DNA of 64,000 bases from assembly GCF_012926505.1 (NCBI RefSeq), contig NZ_JABBNT010000002.1, positions 1 through 64,000 on the forward strand, written 5' to 3'. Source of the stretch: Pacificispira spongiicola (lineage in GTDB: Bacteria; Pseudomonadota; Alphaproteobacteria; UBA8366; Aestuariispiraceae). Below, piece by piece: positions 26,106-34,469 of this stretch. The notes below the pieces were generated by a model that saw only the letters and a list, made by a program, of their open reading frames with translations, was not told the origin of the DNA and ran no database searches. The position numbers were made by a program, and so were the translations under genes. Within the stretch, counting starts at the first letter, position 1; each line of letters begins with the position of its first letter.

Positions 26106-26815
26106 GATTGCGGGCTTTTTCCGTTGCCGTTTTCCCCCACCAGATGGTCGCCCGGATGAACGATCCCGGCGGAAATGACCAGCTTCACCGCGTCTTCCAC
26201 CGGCATGTCGAGGACGCGAATATCTTCCTTCGGGACGAATAGCAGGAAGCCGGAGGTCGGGTTCGGCGTCGTCGGCAGGAAAACGTTCACATGCTCCCCG
26301 CCCAGCTTCGCCTTCAATTCGCCCTGAGTATTGGCGGTGACGAAAGCGATCGCCCAGATCCCCTTGCGCGGATATTCAACCAGAACCGCCTGCCGGAACG
26401 CGTCGGACTGGTTTTGCAGCACCGTCTGAAAAATCTGCTTCGTCAGCTTGTAAAGGCTGCGGATGATCGGCATCCGGTCCAGCAAGTGCTCGCCCATGCG
26501 AACGACCCAGCGGCCCACGAGCCCGGCGGTAAAGGCGCCGATCATCGTGATCACCGTGACCAGAACGACGACCCCCAATCCGGGTAGACCGAAATCGATG
26601 CCGAGATACTGCTGGATATACGTGTCGGGATTGTAGCGGGCCGGGATCAGTGGAACGATCGTATCGTCGACATAGGATACGATCCAGACGGCCAGGGCGA
26701 TCGTGATTGCGATCGGCGCGGTTACAAGAACCCCGGCGAAGAAATACGCCCTGAGCTTGCTGAAAACGCCCGAGCGGGAGGGGTGTTCTTCGTCGTCATG
26801 CGAACTGTCGTTCAT
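26102..26815 (-). CDS. DUF502 family membrane protein
   Basis: 237 residues. Two membrane segments (YFFAGVLVTAPIAITIALAV and GLPGLGVVVLVTVITMIGAF), then the family core: MPIIRSLYKLTKQIFQTVL, AFRQAVLVEYPRKGIWAIAF and VFLPTTPNPTSGFLLFVP. The C-terminal tail is soluble. Function is unknown although the family is widespread. It converges on recG with a 4-base overlap. Confidence 0.92.
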   Translation of the reverse strand: MNDSSHDDEEHPSRSGVFSKLRAYFFAGVLVTAPIAITIALAVWIVSYVDDTIVPLIPARYNPDTYIQQYLGIDFGLPGLGVVVLVTVITMIGAFTAGLVGRWVVRMGEHLLDRMPIIRSLYKLTKQIFQTVLQNQSDAFRQAVLVEYPRKGIWAIAFVTANTQGELKAKLGGEHVNVFLPTTPNPTSGFLLFVPKEDIRVLDMPVEDAVKLVISAGIVHPGDHLVGENGNGKSPQS

Positions 26816-26911
26816 TTACCGATCACGCTTTCCGGCTACGGATGCTGCATCGCACCCAAGCGCTCACTATACCGGCGTTACGACGCACCGCAATCGCGAT
26901 CCGCAACGGGA

Positions 26912-28591
26912 TTACAGATCGTAACTGACCCGGTTCGGTTTGAAGATCACGGTCGCCGTCGTCCCCTTCCCCGGGAAAGATACGATTTCAAGATCGGCAT
27001 CGTGCAATTGTGCCATGTTCTGCGCCAACGGCAGCCCCAGTCCGGTCCCGGAGGAATCGCGTTCCACACCGTCGTTCAATTGCTTGAACTTGGACAGTGC
27101 GACCGGAATGTCCTGCGGCCGCATCCCGATCCCGGTATCCTTTACCTGAAGATGGAAACTGCCGTCCTCTGCCAGGAAAGCGGAAATTTCGACATGGCCG
27201 CCACGCGGCGTGAACTTGATCGCATTGGACAGAAGGTTCAGCAGGATTTGTTTCACCCGTCGTTCGTCGCACCGCAGATACGGCAATGTCTTCTGAACCT
27301 CGGTGCTGATTTCGACCCCGGCATTGCGGGCACGTTCGTGAACCAGCCGGACTGTTGAATCGATCAGGGCCGCCGGGATCACATAATCCTCGTCCAGCTC
27401 CAGATGTCCGGCCTCCGCCTTCGACAAGTCCAGAATATCGTTGATCAGCGCCAAAAGGTGACGGCCGCTTTGGCAGATATCAGACGAGTATTCGCGATAC
27501 TTTTGCCAGGCATCCGGCCCGTGCAGTTGGTCTTCCAGGATTTCCGAAAAACCGATAATGGCATTCAGCGGCGTGCGCAGCTCATGGCTCATATTCGCCA
27601 AGAATTCGGATTTGGTCCGGTTCGCGAGTTCCGCCTGATCGCGGGCCCTTGCCAATTCGACCGTCCGCGCCTTCACCGCTTGCGTCACTCGACGGTTCAA
27701 CAACAGCAGGGACGCGATCAACACCCCGACCAAAACAAACAAGACCGTACCGCCCAAGCGCACCATGAAGCCCAGGGATTGCTCGGACCCGGCCTGATAG
27801 GTCGGCAACATTTCCCAAATATAGCGCCATGTCGTCTGCCCATAGGTAACCGGCAAGACGAAGGTACGCACCGTATTCGCGGCCTCTTCCGGATTGCCCA
27901 TGATCGACCGCCGGTTCGCGCCGGTATGGTCCTGTTCCTCCAGACGCAGGACCAAGCCGTCGGGCGCCGCCGTGCTCATCAAATTCTTGAAATAGGTGCC
28001 TATATCGAACATCGCGATGACGACCGCGTCCTCGTCATCGAACTGCACGGCAGTGATCAGGCTGGAAAGGCTGCTGCCGTTACTCTGCGCCAGGGATGAG
28101 CTCAGCACCACATCCCCCTGATTTTCCAAAGCCATTTTCGCGCAGTCCAAAAAGGGTGTCGTCTGCGCCAGGGAGGCGCCTACCTTCAAGGGCCCGGCCC
28201 CGTCTGAACTGTAGACGATGGAAAAGTCATCGACGGGTATTTCTCCGCTCGGGCGGGATCTCGTCGCCAGGGCGACAGACAGGAAACGGACGGAATCCGC
28301 ATATCGGACGGATTTTTTTACCAGCGAATCGAACCGTGACCGATCCAGACTTTCCGCGGCCGACAATCTCTCGGAAATGACCTGGGTTGCGATATAGCCC
28401 TGTTTTAGGGCCAGGGTCGCGAATTCGGTCAACCGCACGGCATCGTTCCTGGCGCGGTTAATCAGCGACGCCTGCTCCTGATAGTCCAACCGGTCCGCCG
28501 CATAGAAGGTCGTCGCCAGCCCACCGACAACGATGGACAGCGCGAACAATGCCACCCAAAGCACACTGGACCCGAACCTGAACCGCTTCAT
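26912..28591 (-). CDS. Membrane sensor histidine kinase
   Basis: 559 residues from the ATG at 28591, chosen for the GGGGAG box just upstream. First membrane helix (SSVLWVALFALSIVVGGLAT), a periplasmic region of about 240 residues, second helix (VLFVLVGVLIASLLLLNRRV), HisKA with SHELRTPLNAIIGFSEILED and HATPase motifs NLLSNAIKFTPRGG, DTGIGM and SGTGLGLPLAQ. It is of the DivJ/PleC type by overall shape, though the sensor domain differs and its partner is not in the immediate vicinity. It is divergent from the Crp/Fnr gene; the shared 167-base gap holds both promoters. Confidence 0.85.
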   Translation of the reverse strand: MKRFRFGSSVLWVALFALSIVVGGLATTFYAADRLDYQEQASLINRARNDAVRLTEFATLALKQGYIATQVISERLSAAESLDRSRFDSLVKKSVRYADSVRFLSVALATRSRPSGEIPVDDFSIVYSSDGAGPLKVGASLAQTTPFLDCAKMALENQGDVVLSSSLAQSNGSSLSSLITAVQFDDEDAVVIAMFDIGTYFKNLMSTAAPDGLVLRLEEQDHTGANRRSIMGNPEEAANTVRTFVLPVTYGQTTWRYIWEMLPTYQAGSEQSLGFMVRLGGTVLFVLVGVLIASLLLLNRRVTQAVKARTVELARARDQAELANRTKSEFLANMSHELRTPLNAIIGFSEILEDQLHGPDAWQKYREYSSDICQSGRHLLALINDILDLSKAEAGHLELDEDYVIPAALIDSTVRLVHERARNAGVEISTEVQKTLPYLRCDERRVKQILLNLLSNAIKFTPRGGHVEISAFLAEDGSFHLQVKDTGIGMRPQDIPVALSKFKQLNDGVERDSSGTGLGLPLAQNMAQLHDADLEIVSFPGKGTTATVIFKPNRVSYDL

Positions 28592-28758
28592 ACGCTCCCC
28601 GTATGCCCTACTACCGCGAAGAAACACCGAAAACTACTCATATAAAGGTAGTATTTACTAGCCTAATCCGTATTACGGCGCTTGGCGATAACCCGCTCGC
28701 CATACTCCGGTAGTTGGGATAGGGTTTCGCCGACCGTTTGGGGACAGGAGAAAATTGT

Positions 28759-29457
28759 ATGTCAGGGGATTCGGATCGCAGTCTTGCGAGCATTTTCCTG
28801 TTCAAGGGATTGTCCGAAGACGCATTGCGGAAGATCGAGGAACGCTGTCGCTGGCGGGATTACGCCCCGCAGGAGACAATCATCGATTTCAAGGACGATT
28901 CCGAAGACGTTTATTTCATCACCAAGGGGGTCGCCCGGGTCGTGAACTACTCCGTTTCGGGCCGTGAGGTCGCCTTCGACGATCTGCGCACGGGATCGCT
29001 GTTCGGTGAACTGGCCGCGATCGACGGGGAGCCCCGCTCCGCCAATGTCGTCGCCATCGCCCCATCCACCGTCGCGACGATGAATGCCTCCACCTTCCGC
29101 AGCATGCTGGAAGAACACCCGCCGGTCGCCATTGTCCTGATGAAGCGTCTGGCGCAAATGGTCCGACTGTCCGTCGAACGAATCATGGACCTCAGCACCT
29201 TGGGCGCGAACAACCGGGTTCACGCGGAATTGCTGCGCCTTGCGAAATCGAACATCCGCGATGACGGGTCCGCCGTCATCTCCCCCGTCCCGATTCATAG
29301 CGAACTGGCCAGCCGCGTTTCGACGACCCGTGAAACCGTCGCCCGCGTCCTCAGCGACCTGACACGCAAGGGTTTGGTGAAAAAGAGTGGTAACAGTCTG
29401 ATTCTATTGGATACGGAACGCCTGCAAGACATGGTCGAACAGTTCCGCGGCGATTGA
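28759..29457 (+). CDS. Crp/Fnr family transcriptional regulator
   Basis: 232 residues from the ATG at 28759 with AGGAGA at a good distance; a TTG at 28738 also lies in frame. N-terminal cyclic-nucleotide-binding fold with the phosphate-loop sequence SLFGELAAIDGEPRSANVVA (GELA and PRSA as in cNMP binders), a long dimer helix, and a C-terminal winged helix with SELASRVSTTRETVARVLSD as the recognition helix. There are no Fnr-type N-terminal Cys ligands, so it is more likely to sense a nucleotide or other ligand than oxygen. Confidence 0.88.
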   Translation: MSGDSDRSLASIFLFKGLSEDALRKIEERCRWRDYAPQETIIDFKDDSEDVYFITKGVARVVNYSVSGREVAFDDLRTGSLFGELAAIDGEPRSANVVAIAPSTVATMNASTFRSMLEEHPPVAIVLMKRLAQMVRLSVERIMDLSTLGANNRVHAELLRLAKSNIRDDGSAVISPVPIHSELASRVSTTRETVARVLSDLTRKGLVKKSGNSLILLDTERLQDMVEQFRGD

Positions 29458-29836
29458 TCCGCCCCCTTCCTCGATGGGTGGATACCCAAAAATCGCCACA
29501 TTTTCGCCGTCTCCCGTGACCGTCGTCACTGCATGATCCTCCGTGTTCGGGCACAATCCTGAACGAGAAGAGGAGATGAAGAGATGGTTCAGATTAAAAC
29601 ACTGCTCCTGACGGTCCCCCTCAGCCTATTGGCCCTGTTGCTGAGCGCGGGCGAGAAGTGGTTCCTGGTATCGTTCTGAGTATCGTTCTGATCGATAGAG
29701 GGGCGCGTTTCCGGAGCTCTCCGACCATCGGAAAGAAATGCTGCCGATCGTGCGCACAAATGATTGACCACCCGGTCCGGCTTGCCTATGTTCCGCCCCG
29801 TTCGCCGGGGCGGCCAATCAGTCCCCCTTTGCGCAC
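29458..29836. other. Intergenic region before tRNA-Lys
   Basis: About 380 bases. It contains one candidate small membrane peptide gene (29584-29679). The rest is untranslated; just before the tRNA is a C-rich, T-containing stretch. The longer open frames on the minus strand (29295-29817) are read through the Crp gene end and have no supporting features. Confidence 0.4.
29584..29679 (+). CDS. Candidate small hydrophobic peptide
   Basis: 31 codons: a positive start (MVQIK), a hydrophobic helix (TLLLTVPLSLLALLLSAG) and a short end EKWFLVSF. A strong purine-rich site, AGAGGAGATGAAGAG, lies directly upstream; the ATG at 29575 inside it would read another frame of only 11 codons. The combination of strong ribosome site and single membrane helix fits bacterial small membrane proteins, but with this length chance cannot be excluded. 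Confidence 0.35.
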   Translation: MVQIKTLLLTVPLSLLALLLSAGEKWFLVSF

Positions 29837-29912
29837 GGGCACTTAGCTCAGTTGGTAGAGCATTCGACTTTTAATCGAACGGTCACAGGTTCGAATCCTG
29901 TAGTGCCCACCA
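29837..29912 (+). tRNA. tRNA-Lys (anticodon UUU)
   Basis: 76 nucleotides with all arms paired: acceptor GGGCACT with AGTGCCC, D-arm GCTC/GAGC, anticodon stem TTCGA/TCGAA around loop CTTTTAA (anticodon TTT), T-arm ACAGG/CCTGT around TTCGAAT, and an encoded ACCA end. It marks the border between core genes and the accessory region to the right; tRNA genes are common integration targets, but I found no second copy of its 3' end in the window. Confidence 0.97.
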
Positions 29913-30026
29913 CCGCTTTCCGCTGATTCGCTTGGGATCGATTCTATGGTCCCACTGGTGGCGCTGCAAGCCCTAACGAAGGGGTTTGCGGAAAATCACG
30001 CTTATTACGCGAACATAGATCCGGAT

Positions 30027-30067
30027 AAAAAGAGAGCCGGCAGCCCTGCCAGGCTCCGGCTCTTTTT
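30027..30067. terminator. Bidirectional intrinsic terminator after tRNA-Lys
   Basis: AAAAAGAGAGCCGG (30027-30040) pairs with CCGGCTCTTTTT (30056-30067), with a two-base bulge and a GC-rich loop that itself has GGCAG/CTGCC pairing. The A-run on one side and T-run on the other let it stop transcripts in both directions, ending the tRNA transcript and shielding the island. Confidence 0.7.
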
Positions 30068-30099
30068 GAAGCACCGGCAGCCCACAAGCTACTCAGCAC

Positions 30100-30120
30100 C
30101 TCACGAAATCTCACAATTTC
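30100..30120. repeat. Two 10-bp tandem repeats (CTCACGAAAT, CTCACAATTT)
   Basis: Adjacent 10-base units at 30100-30109 and 30110-30119. The stretch TCTCACAATTTC (30109-30120) is identical to 30109's counterpart at 36280-36291 in the large repeat array upstream of the serine recombinase; a looser copy, TCTCACGTTTTCGA, is at 31441-31454, after the RepC-like gene. They lie between the tRNA terminator and the RepC-like gene and may be protein-binding sites or element-end sequences. Confidence 0.5.
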
Positions 30121-30190
30121 GAGGCTAGTGGGCTTCCGAATGCCTGTCAACGGGAAACGGCTGTTTCCCGAACGGACCTGCTTTGCCCAT

Positions 30191-31417
30191 ATGCGCACTC
30201 CGCGCCCCGGGAGGATACGGTTGTCCCACCCGGCGCTGTCCCGCATTCAACGGCTCCATGCCGCCATGGATGCACGAGAAATCAATACGCTTGTCGCCTG
30301 CCGAGAGATCGCCAGCTTGGCGAAGGAATTGCAGGAAACCGATCCAGATGCCTTCTCTCGATACGAGGCATTGGCGGCAGAAAGACGGGCCAAACAGTAT
30401 CGCGACTACGAATCGCAACCGGCGAATAACGCCCCAGAGGTTCTCAAGCCGGCCGACAAGGCTGCGAAATCGGCAATCAAGCCGCTGCGCAATCTCTACT
30501 GCGACGCAGCCGAACGCCGGCGCACGAGCGCCAATGCCCGTCGCTGGTGCATCGAATCGGGGGTTTGGACGATCCGCGATCTGACCGACACGCAGTCCCG
30601 TGTCCTGGTCGAACTCCTACGCGAATGCCTCAAGGCTAAGCGCAAGGCAACGTACCTGACCCACGATCAACTCGCTGAGCGCGCCGGTTGCTCCCGCAGT
30701 TCGGTCAAAACGACGATTCGTCTGCTGGTCGAACGCAGCCTTATCTTCGTCCGTCGTGAGCGGATCTCAGCACGCAAGAACGCCCCGAACCTTTATCTTC
30801 CCTGCCGCCAGATTGTTCAGGCGCTCGGCCCTTATGTGTCGACGACGATGAGTATAGGGGGGCAAGACACCGCCCCCCTTGGTTTAAGAGATAATAAATC
30901 AATAAATCCTACAGAGAATCCTACGCCACCGGAAAAAGCCAAAAAACGTAGGACGGTTAACGGCAAGAACGATAGCGACAGGAAATCGCCCCCCAGACCT
31001 TCCTTCAACGCCGAGGATCGCGAAATCGTCATCCAAGCCATCCCGCTCCTCGACGGCAAACCGATCTCCCCCCGCATTGCCGACGGTGAGTTGCACGCCA
31101 GGATCGACATGATCCGTGCCGTACTGCTGCCCGAAATCTCAGCGGCGCAATACGGCATTGCGCTCCGAGAGAGAGGTACAGACGGCGCCATCGCGCTACT
31201 AGCGACGGCCTTGAAGGCTATGACAAGGACAACCGCCCCCATCCGCTCCCCCGTCGCCTACTTCAGAGGTACCGTGAGTTTTAGACGAACGACTTTCAAT
31301 CCCGCAAAATCCCTACGCTCTACGATCGGGACCCACCTAGAATGCGCTAACAAACAAGAAATCGCGGAGATATTTGTCGAGCGAGTCCTAGCGTGGAGGG
31401 TAGACCTTCTTCACTGA
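30191..31417 (+). CDS. RepC-like / winged-helix replication initiator-type protein
   Basis: About 409 residues from ATG 30191 (a GTG at 30128 gives 429). The N-terminal 140 residues are helical and basic; then YLTHDQLAERAGCSRSSVKT followed by TIRLLVERSLIFVRR forms a clear winged helix, as in plasmid RepC/replication proteins and ICE-encoded HTH proteins. A Pro/Lys-rich linker (residues 255-290) leads to a C-terminal helical domain (ISAAQYGIALRERGTDGAIA). The layout is that of RepC initiators, yet no repA or repB partner is adjacent, so it may be a regulator or element-replication protein. Confidence 0.55.
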   Translation: MRTPRPGRIRLSHPALSRIQRLHAAMDAREINTLVACREIASLAKELQETDPDAFSRYEALAAERRAKQYRDYESQPANNAPEVLKPADKAAKSAIKPLRNLYCDAAERRRTSANARRWCIESGVWTIRDLTDTQSRVLVELLRECLKAKRKATYLTHDQLAERAGCSRSSVKTTIRLLVERSLIFVRRERISARKNAPNLYLPCRQIVQALGPYVSTTMSIGGQDTAPLGLRDNKSINPTENPTPPEKAKKRRTVNGKNDSDRKSPPRPSFNAEDREIVIQAIPLLDGKPISPRIADGELHARIDMIRAVLLPEISAAQYGIALRERGTDGAIALLATALKAMTRTTAPIRSPVAYFRGTVSFRRTTFNPAKSLRSTIGTHLECANKQEIAEIFVERVLAWRVDLLH

Positions 31418-31568
31418 CACTACAGTCTTGTTTGCCAAAATCTCACGTTTTCGATGGACAAATTCTTCGGAACGGGGTCACCGGTCAAACAGGGTACTCT
31501 CGCAGTTCTGGCTTAGGATGCAGTTAACTTGCCCATGAACTGGCAATAGAATCGTCATTATCGGATTG

Positions 31569-34214
31569 TCACTTTTTCGATTTTTTGCCGTCGCTAATGG
31601 CCTGCTTTGTTGTTTTCACACGCTCGATCAATGCTTCAAGGTCATCAGGATCAAGCGTTCCCCCTGTGTATTCATCTGAATGTGAATGCCCGCCGATTAA
31701 ACGGGATACATCACCGTGCAGGTTGCGAAGCGCTTCTGCTATCTCATCCGTCCAGAAAATTTGCCGCAGATTGTTGACGCGTATGTGCTCTTCCCATCTA
31801 ACGACCGTGCCGTTGAGAAGCTCGTGAATTATCGTTTCTTCAATCGTCCTCCGTAGGGCATCCGCGCCCTTTTCAATAAGGTCAACACGCTCCTGTCCGG
31901 CTGACTTCTTGGCCTTAGCGAGGCATTCACTTGCTTTGTGGACTGAAAGGTATGATTTGTGATTGGCTGGAGAGTCATTGAGCTTCACCGCTCCCGGGTT
32001 GCCGGAATAATCACGCTCAATCCAATGAACATCGGCAGAAATCCCATCCTGCGATTTAGTAAGCTCGGTTAACATCGTCACGAAGACAATATCGTGCGAG
32101 AACACAATCACTTGCCTGATAGCTGATTCTTCCACAAGACGACGGGCAATGCGCTTTTTACGCATGTGATCAAGTGACGTTACAGGATCATCAAAGATGA
32201 TAGCGGCACTTGCGGGGTTTAAGTTTACTTCAGTCAGGAAGTCGGCAAGGGCTAAGGCGCGCTGCTCCCCTTCGCTGAATATATCTTCCGGCTTGTGCCC
32301 ACCCTGCACCTTTAATCCGCGAAGCGTCTTACCTGCGCTTCCGCGTGCCTTAAACTCAATGGGGAGCGCACATTCAAGTTTGGCGCATTCTTCTTCCAGT
32401 CGGGCTTTGTAGGCACCCTCGATCAGGGTCTGGAAAAGACCTTTCTGCTTTTCGGTTACAAAGCGCGGATTAGGCTTGGCCTTTCCGGCCATTTCTATCC
32501 ACGCAAGACCCTCAACAAACGCGGCAACATCCTCGATATTTTTACCGAGAACCTGACGCTGCCGAAGGGTGATGTGCTCGGATTTGAGATTAGCAAGCAT
32601 TTCGTCGAATTTGCCGTCTTTGAGCGCCGTTTCCTGTGCATGTATTTCGGCAACCGAATTGGCGATTTCGGCATCGGGCAAGGTCAAATTTCCGGCGGGT
32701 AGATGATCCGCCTGCCCGGCATCAAGCGCCCCAACAAGCACTTCTCGGCGCGCGGCAAAGGTTGCCGATACCCCGTCAAATGTCGCGACAAGATCGGGAT
32801 TGATTTTTGCGAGTTCCGATCGGGCACGGCTATCGGCAGGCAACAATGTAAGCTTGAGCGCCCGAAGCTCATTTAGGTAGGCATTAATTTTCTCGTCGGC
32901 GGATACCGCCGCCTTGCGAGCATCAGCGTCCAGATACCCCCACATACGTTTTATAAGCGTGGCGCTCGGTTCGTCTAAGGGGCGATGACACAAAAGACAT
33001 GGGTCGCCTTCCGCTGGGTAAGTGTCGCTCTCGGCCTGACCGAGCGTGCGGCTGGCCTCTACAAAGGCATCCCACTCATCGGTTCCGGTTTTCGTGAGGT
33101 TTGGGTGCGATACAGTTTCGGCACCAACCTTGATCGCCCCCGCCGTAGCCGCTCGGTGCTCGCCTAGCATCGTGCGTGCCTTAACACTGGCCTCGTCACC
33201 CAAGCTCCCACAAATTTCGTCCATTTTCTTTTGCAAGGCAGCGATATCCACCTTGGCCGTCGCGAGCGCCTTTAAGGTCTCAACAGGGGACTTTGCGAGA
33301 AGCTCCTTTTCCTGGCGGGCAACCTCATCAAGTCGCTCTTGCTCGGCTTGACCAAAGACCGAAAGCGTCCGGAGCGCCGCAATGTCACTTTTGGAGGTGA
33401 GCTTGGCCAGTTGATCGGCAATCGGGCCAGAGTCGGCAAAGAGTTGATCGAATTTGTTTGGCTTGGTTCGCGAGGCGATATCGGCATCCAGCTTTTCAAT
33501 GATAAGCCCGACAACCCGCATCAACTCATCAAACACATCAAACCCAGCGGGCTGAAAGCCGAGTTCGCTCTCTTTTGCCAAGTGGACACGGGCAACCGAC
33601 GAGTCAAAAACGCTGATGCGCTGAAGGTCGGAATCCTCATCGCCGACGGTAAAAGCGATGGCCTCACTCTTGCCAGTTCCCTTTTCAATCAAAAACTCCG
33701 CCGTCGCGGGCGTGTCCGGCGCTTTATTATCATAGATATTATGAATGATTGTCGGATCGGATCGGCTGAAACATGCCGATGACAGCATTCGGGCAAAGCC
33801 ACTTTTCCCAGCCCCGTTGTGCCCATAAACAACAGTGAGCCCTGCGCCAAATGTCAAAGACGAGGTTTCTGGGATAGCGTTGACGTTTTTAAGGGCCCGC
33901 ATTTCTTGGAGGACAAGCGAGCTCACGCCTGCAACTGCTGCACGACCGGTGACAGAAGCAGGGATATCGGGCAATTCCTCATCGCCCGCATCGAGTTTGT
34001 TGTCCCGTTGAAAGAGCCGATAAGCCTCATTCACCCGCTCGTCAGTGAGCGTCCCGTCACGCACCGCATGGGAGACTATGAACCGCTGCCAGCTTGCTAG
34101 AGTCAGCCCCCAATCGTTTAACTCATCCCAGATCGTCTTAGTAGTAGCGGGCGCTTCCACAAAAAATTCACCAAGCGCCTCAGCTAAACCTTCAATATAT
34201 ATTTCATCGGCCAT
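31569..34214 (-). CDS. SMC/Rad50-like ATPase with CxxC zinc hook (RloC/PrrC-like, probable phage defence)
   Basis: 881 residues. Walker A GHNGAGKS at 131-138, long coiled-coil-rich middle (about 240-620) interrupted by a CxxC hook, CLLC at 406-409 in the DPCLLCHRPLD stretch, ABC signature FSEGEQRALALADF (about 646-659) and Walker B AAIIFDDPVTSLDH (670-683). A zinc hook inside a PrrC-like ATPase is the mark of RloC, an anticodon nuclease that cuts tRNA on phage infection. The C-terminal 150 residues contain R788-x3-E792 and H843, which could be the Arg-Glu-His nuclease triad, but this assignment is tentative. Single gene, minus strand, beside a recombinase. Confidence 0.7.
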   Translation of the reverse strand: MADEIYIEGLAEALGEFFVEAPATTKTIWDELNDWGLTLASWQRFIVSHAVRDGTLTDERVNEAYRLFQRDNKLDAGDEELPDIPASVTGRAAVAGVSSLVLQEMRALKNVNAIPETSSLTFGAGLTVVYGHNGAGKSGFARMLSSACFSRSDPTIIHNIYDNKAPDTPATAEFLIEKGTGKSEAIAFTVGDEDSDLQRISVFDSSVARVHLAKESELGFQPAGFDVFDELMRVVGLIIEKLDADIASRTKPNKFDQLFADSGPIADQLAKLTSKSDIAALRTLSVFGQAEQERLDEVARQEKELLAKSPVETLKALATAKVDIAALQKKMDEICGSLGDEASVKARTMLGEHRAATAGAIKVGAETVSHPNLTKTGTDEWDAFVEASRTLGQAESDTYPAEGDPCLLCHRPLDEPSATLIKRMWGYLDADARKAAVSADEKINAYLNELRALKLTLLPADSRARSELAKINPDLVATFDGVSATFAARREVLVGALDAGQADHLPAGNLTLPDAEIANSVAEIHAQETALKDGKFDEMLANLKSEHITLRQRQVLGKNIEDVAAFVEGLAWIEMAGKAKPNPRFVTEKQKGLFQTLIEGAYKARLEEECAKLECALPIEFKARGSAGKTLRGLKVQGGHKPEDIFSEGEQRALALADFLTEVNLNPASAAIIFDDPVTSLDHMRKKRIARRLVEESAIRQVIVFSHDIVFVTMLTELTKSQDGISADVHWIERDYSGNPGAVKLNDSPANHKSYLSVHKASECLAKAKKSAGQERVDLIEKGADALRRTIEETIIHELLNGTVVRWEEHIRVNNLRQIFWTDEIAEALRNLHGDVSRLIGGHSHSDEYTGGTLDPDDLEALIERVKTTKQAISDGKKSKK

Positions 34215-34469
34215 GGAACGTGCCCCACACTGATCTTCTTTGTGGAGGTTAACACAACCTTAAGCGGATGGAAGGCGGCTCCGCTCTTAATCATTAGTAA
34301 AGGTGCTTTTTGAATAGCCCTTTCTGTAACTGGACTTTGTGAGCCAATCCCTATTGCGTAGTCCTGTCACCGATGTCTTGCTTCTGTATGAGGTCGGCAT
34401 GCAATCGCCACCTGATTGGTTTTGATTAGGATAAGGCCGACCAATCTAGAAACGCGCGATCACGATGCC

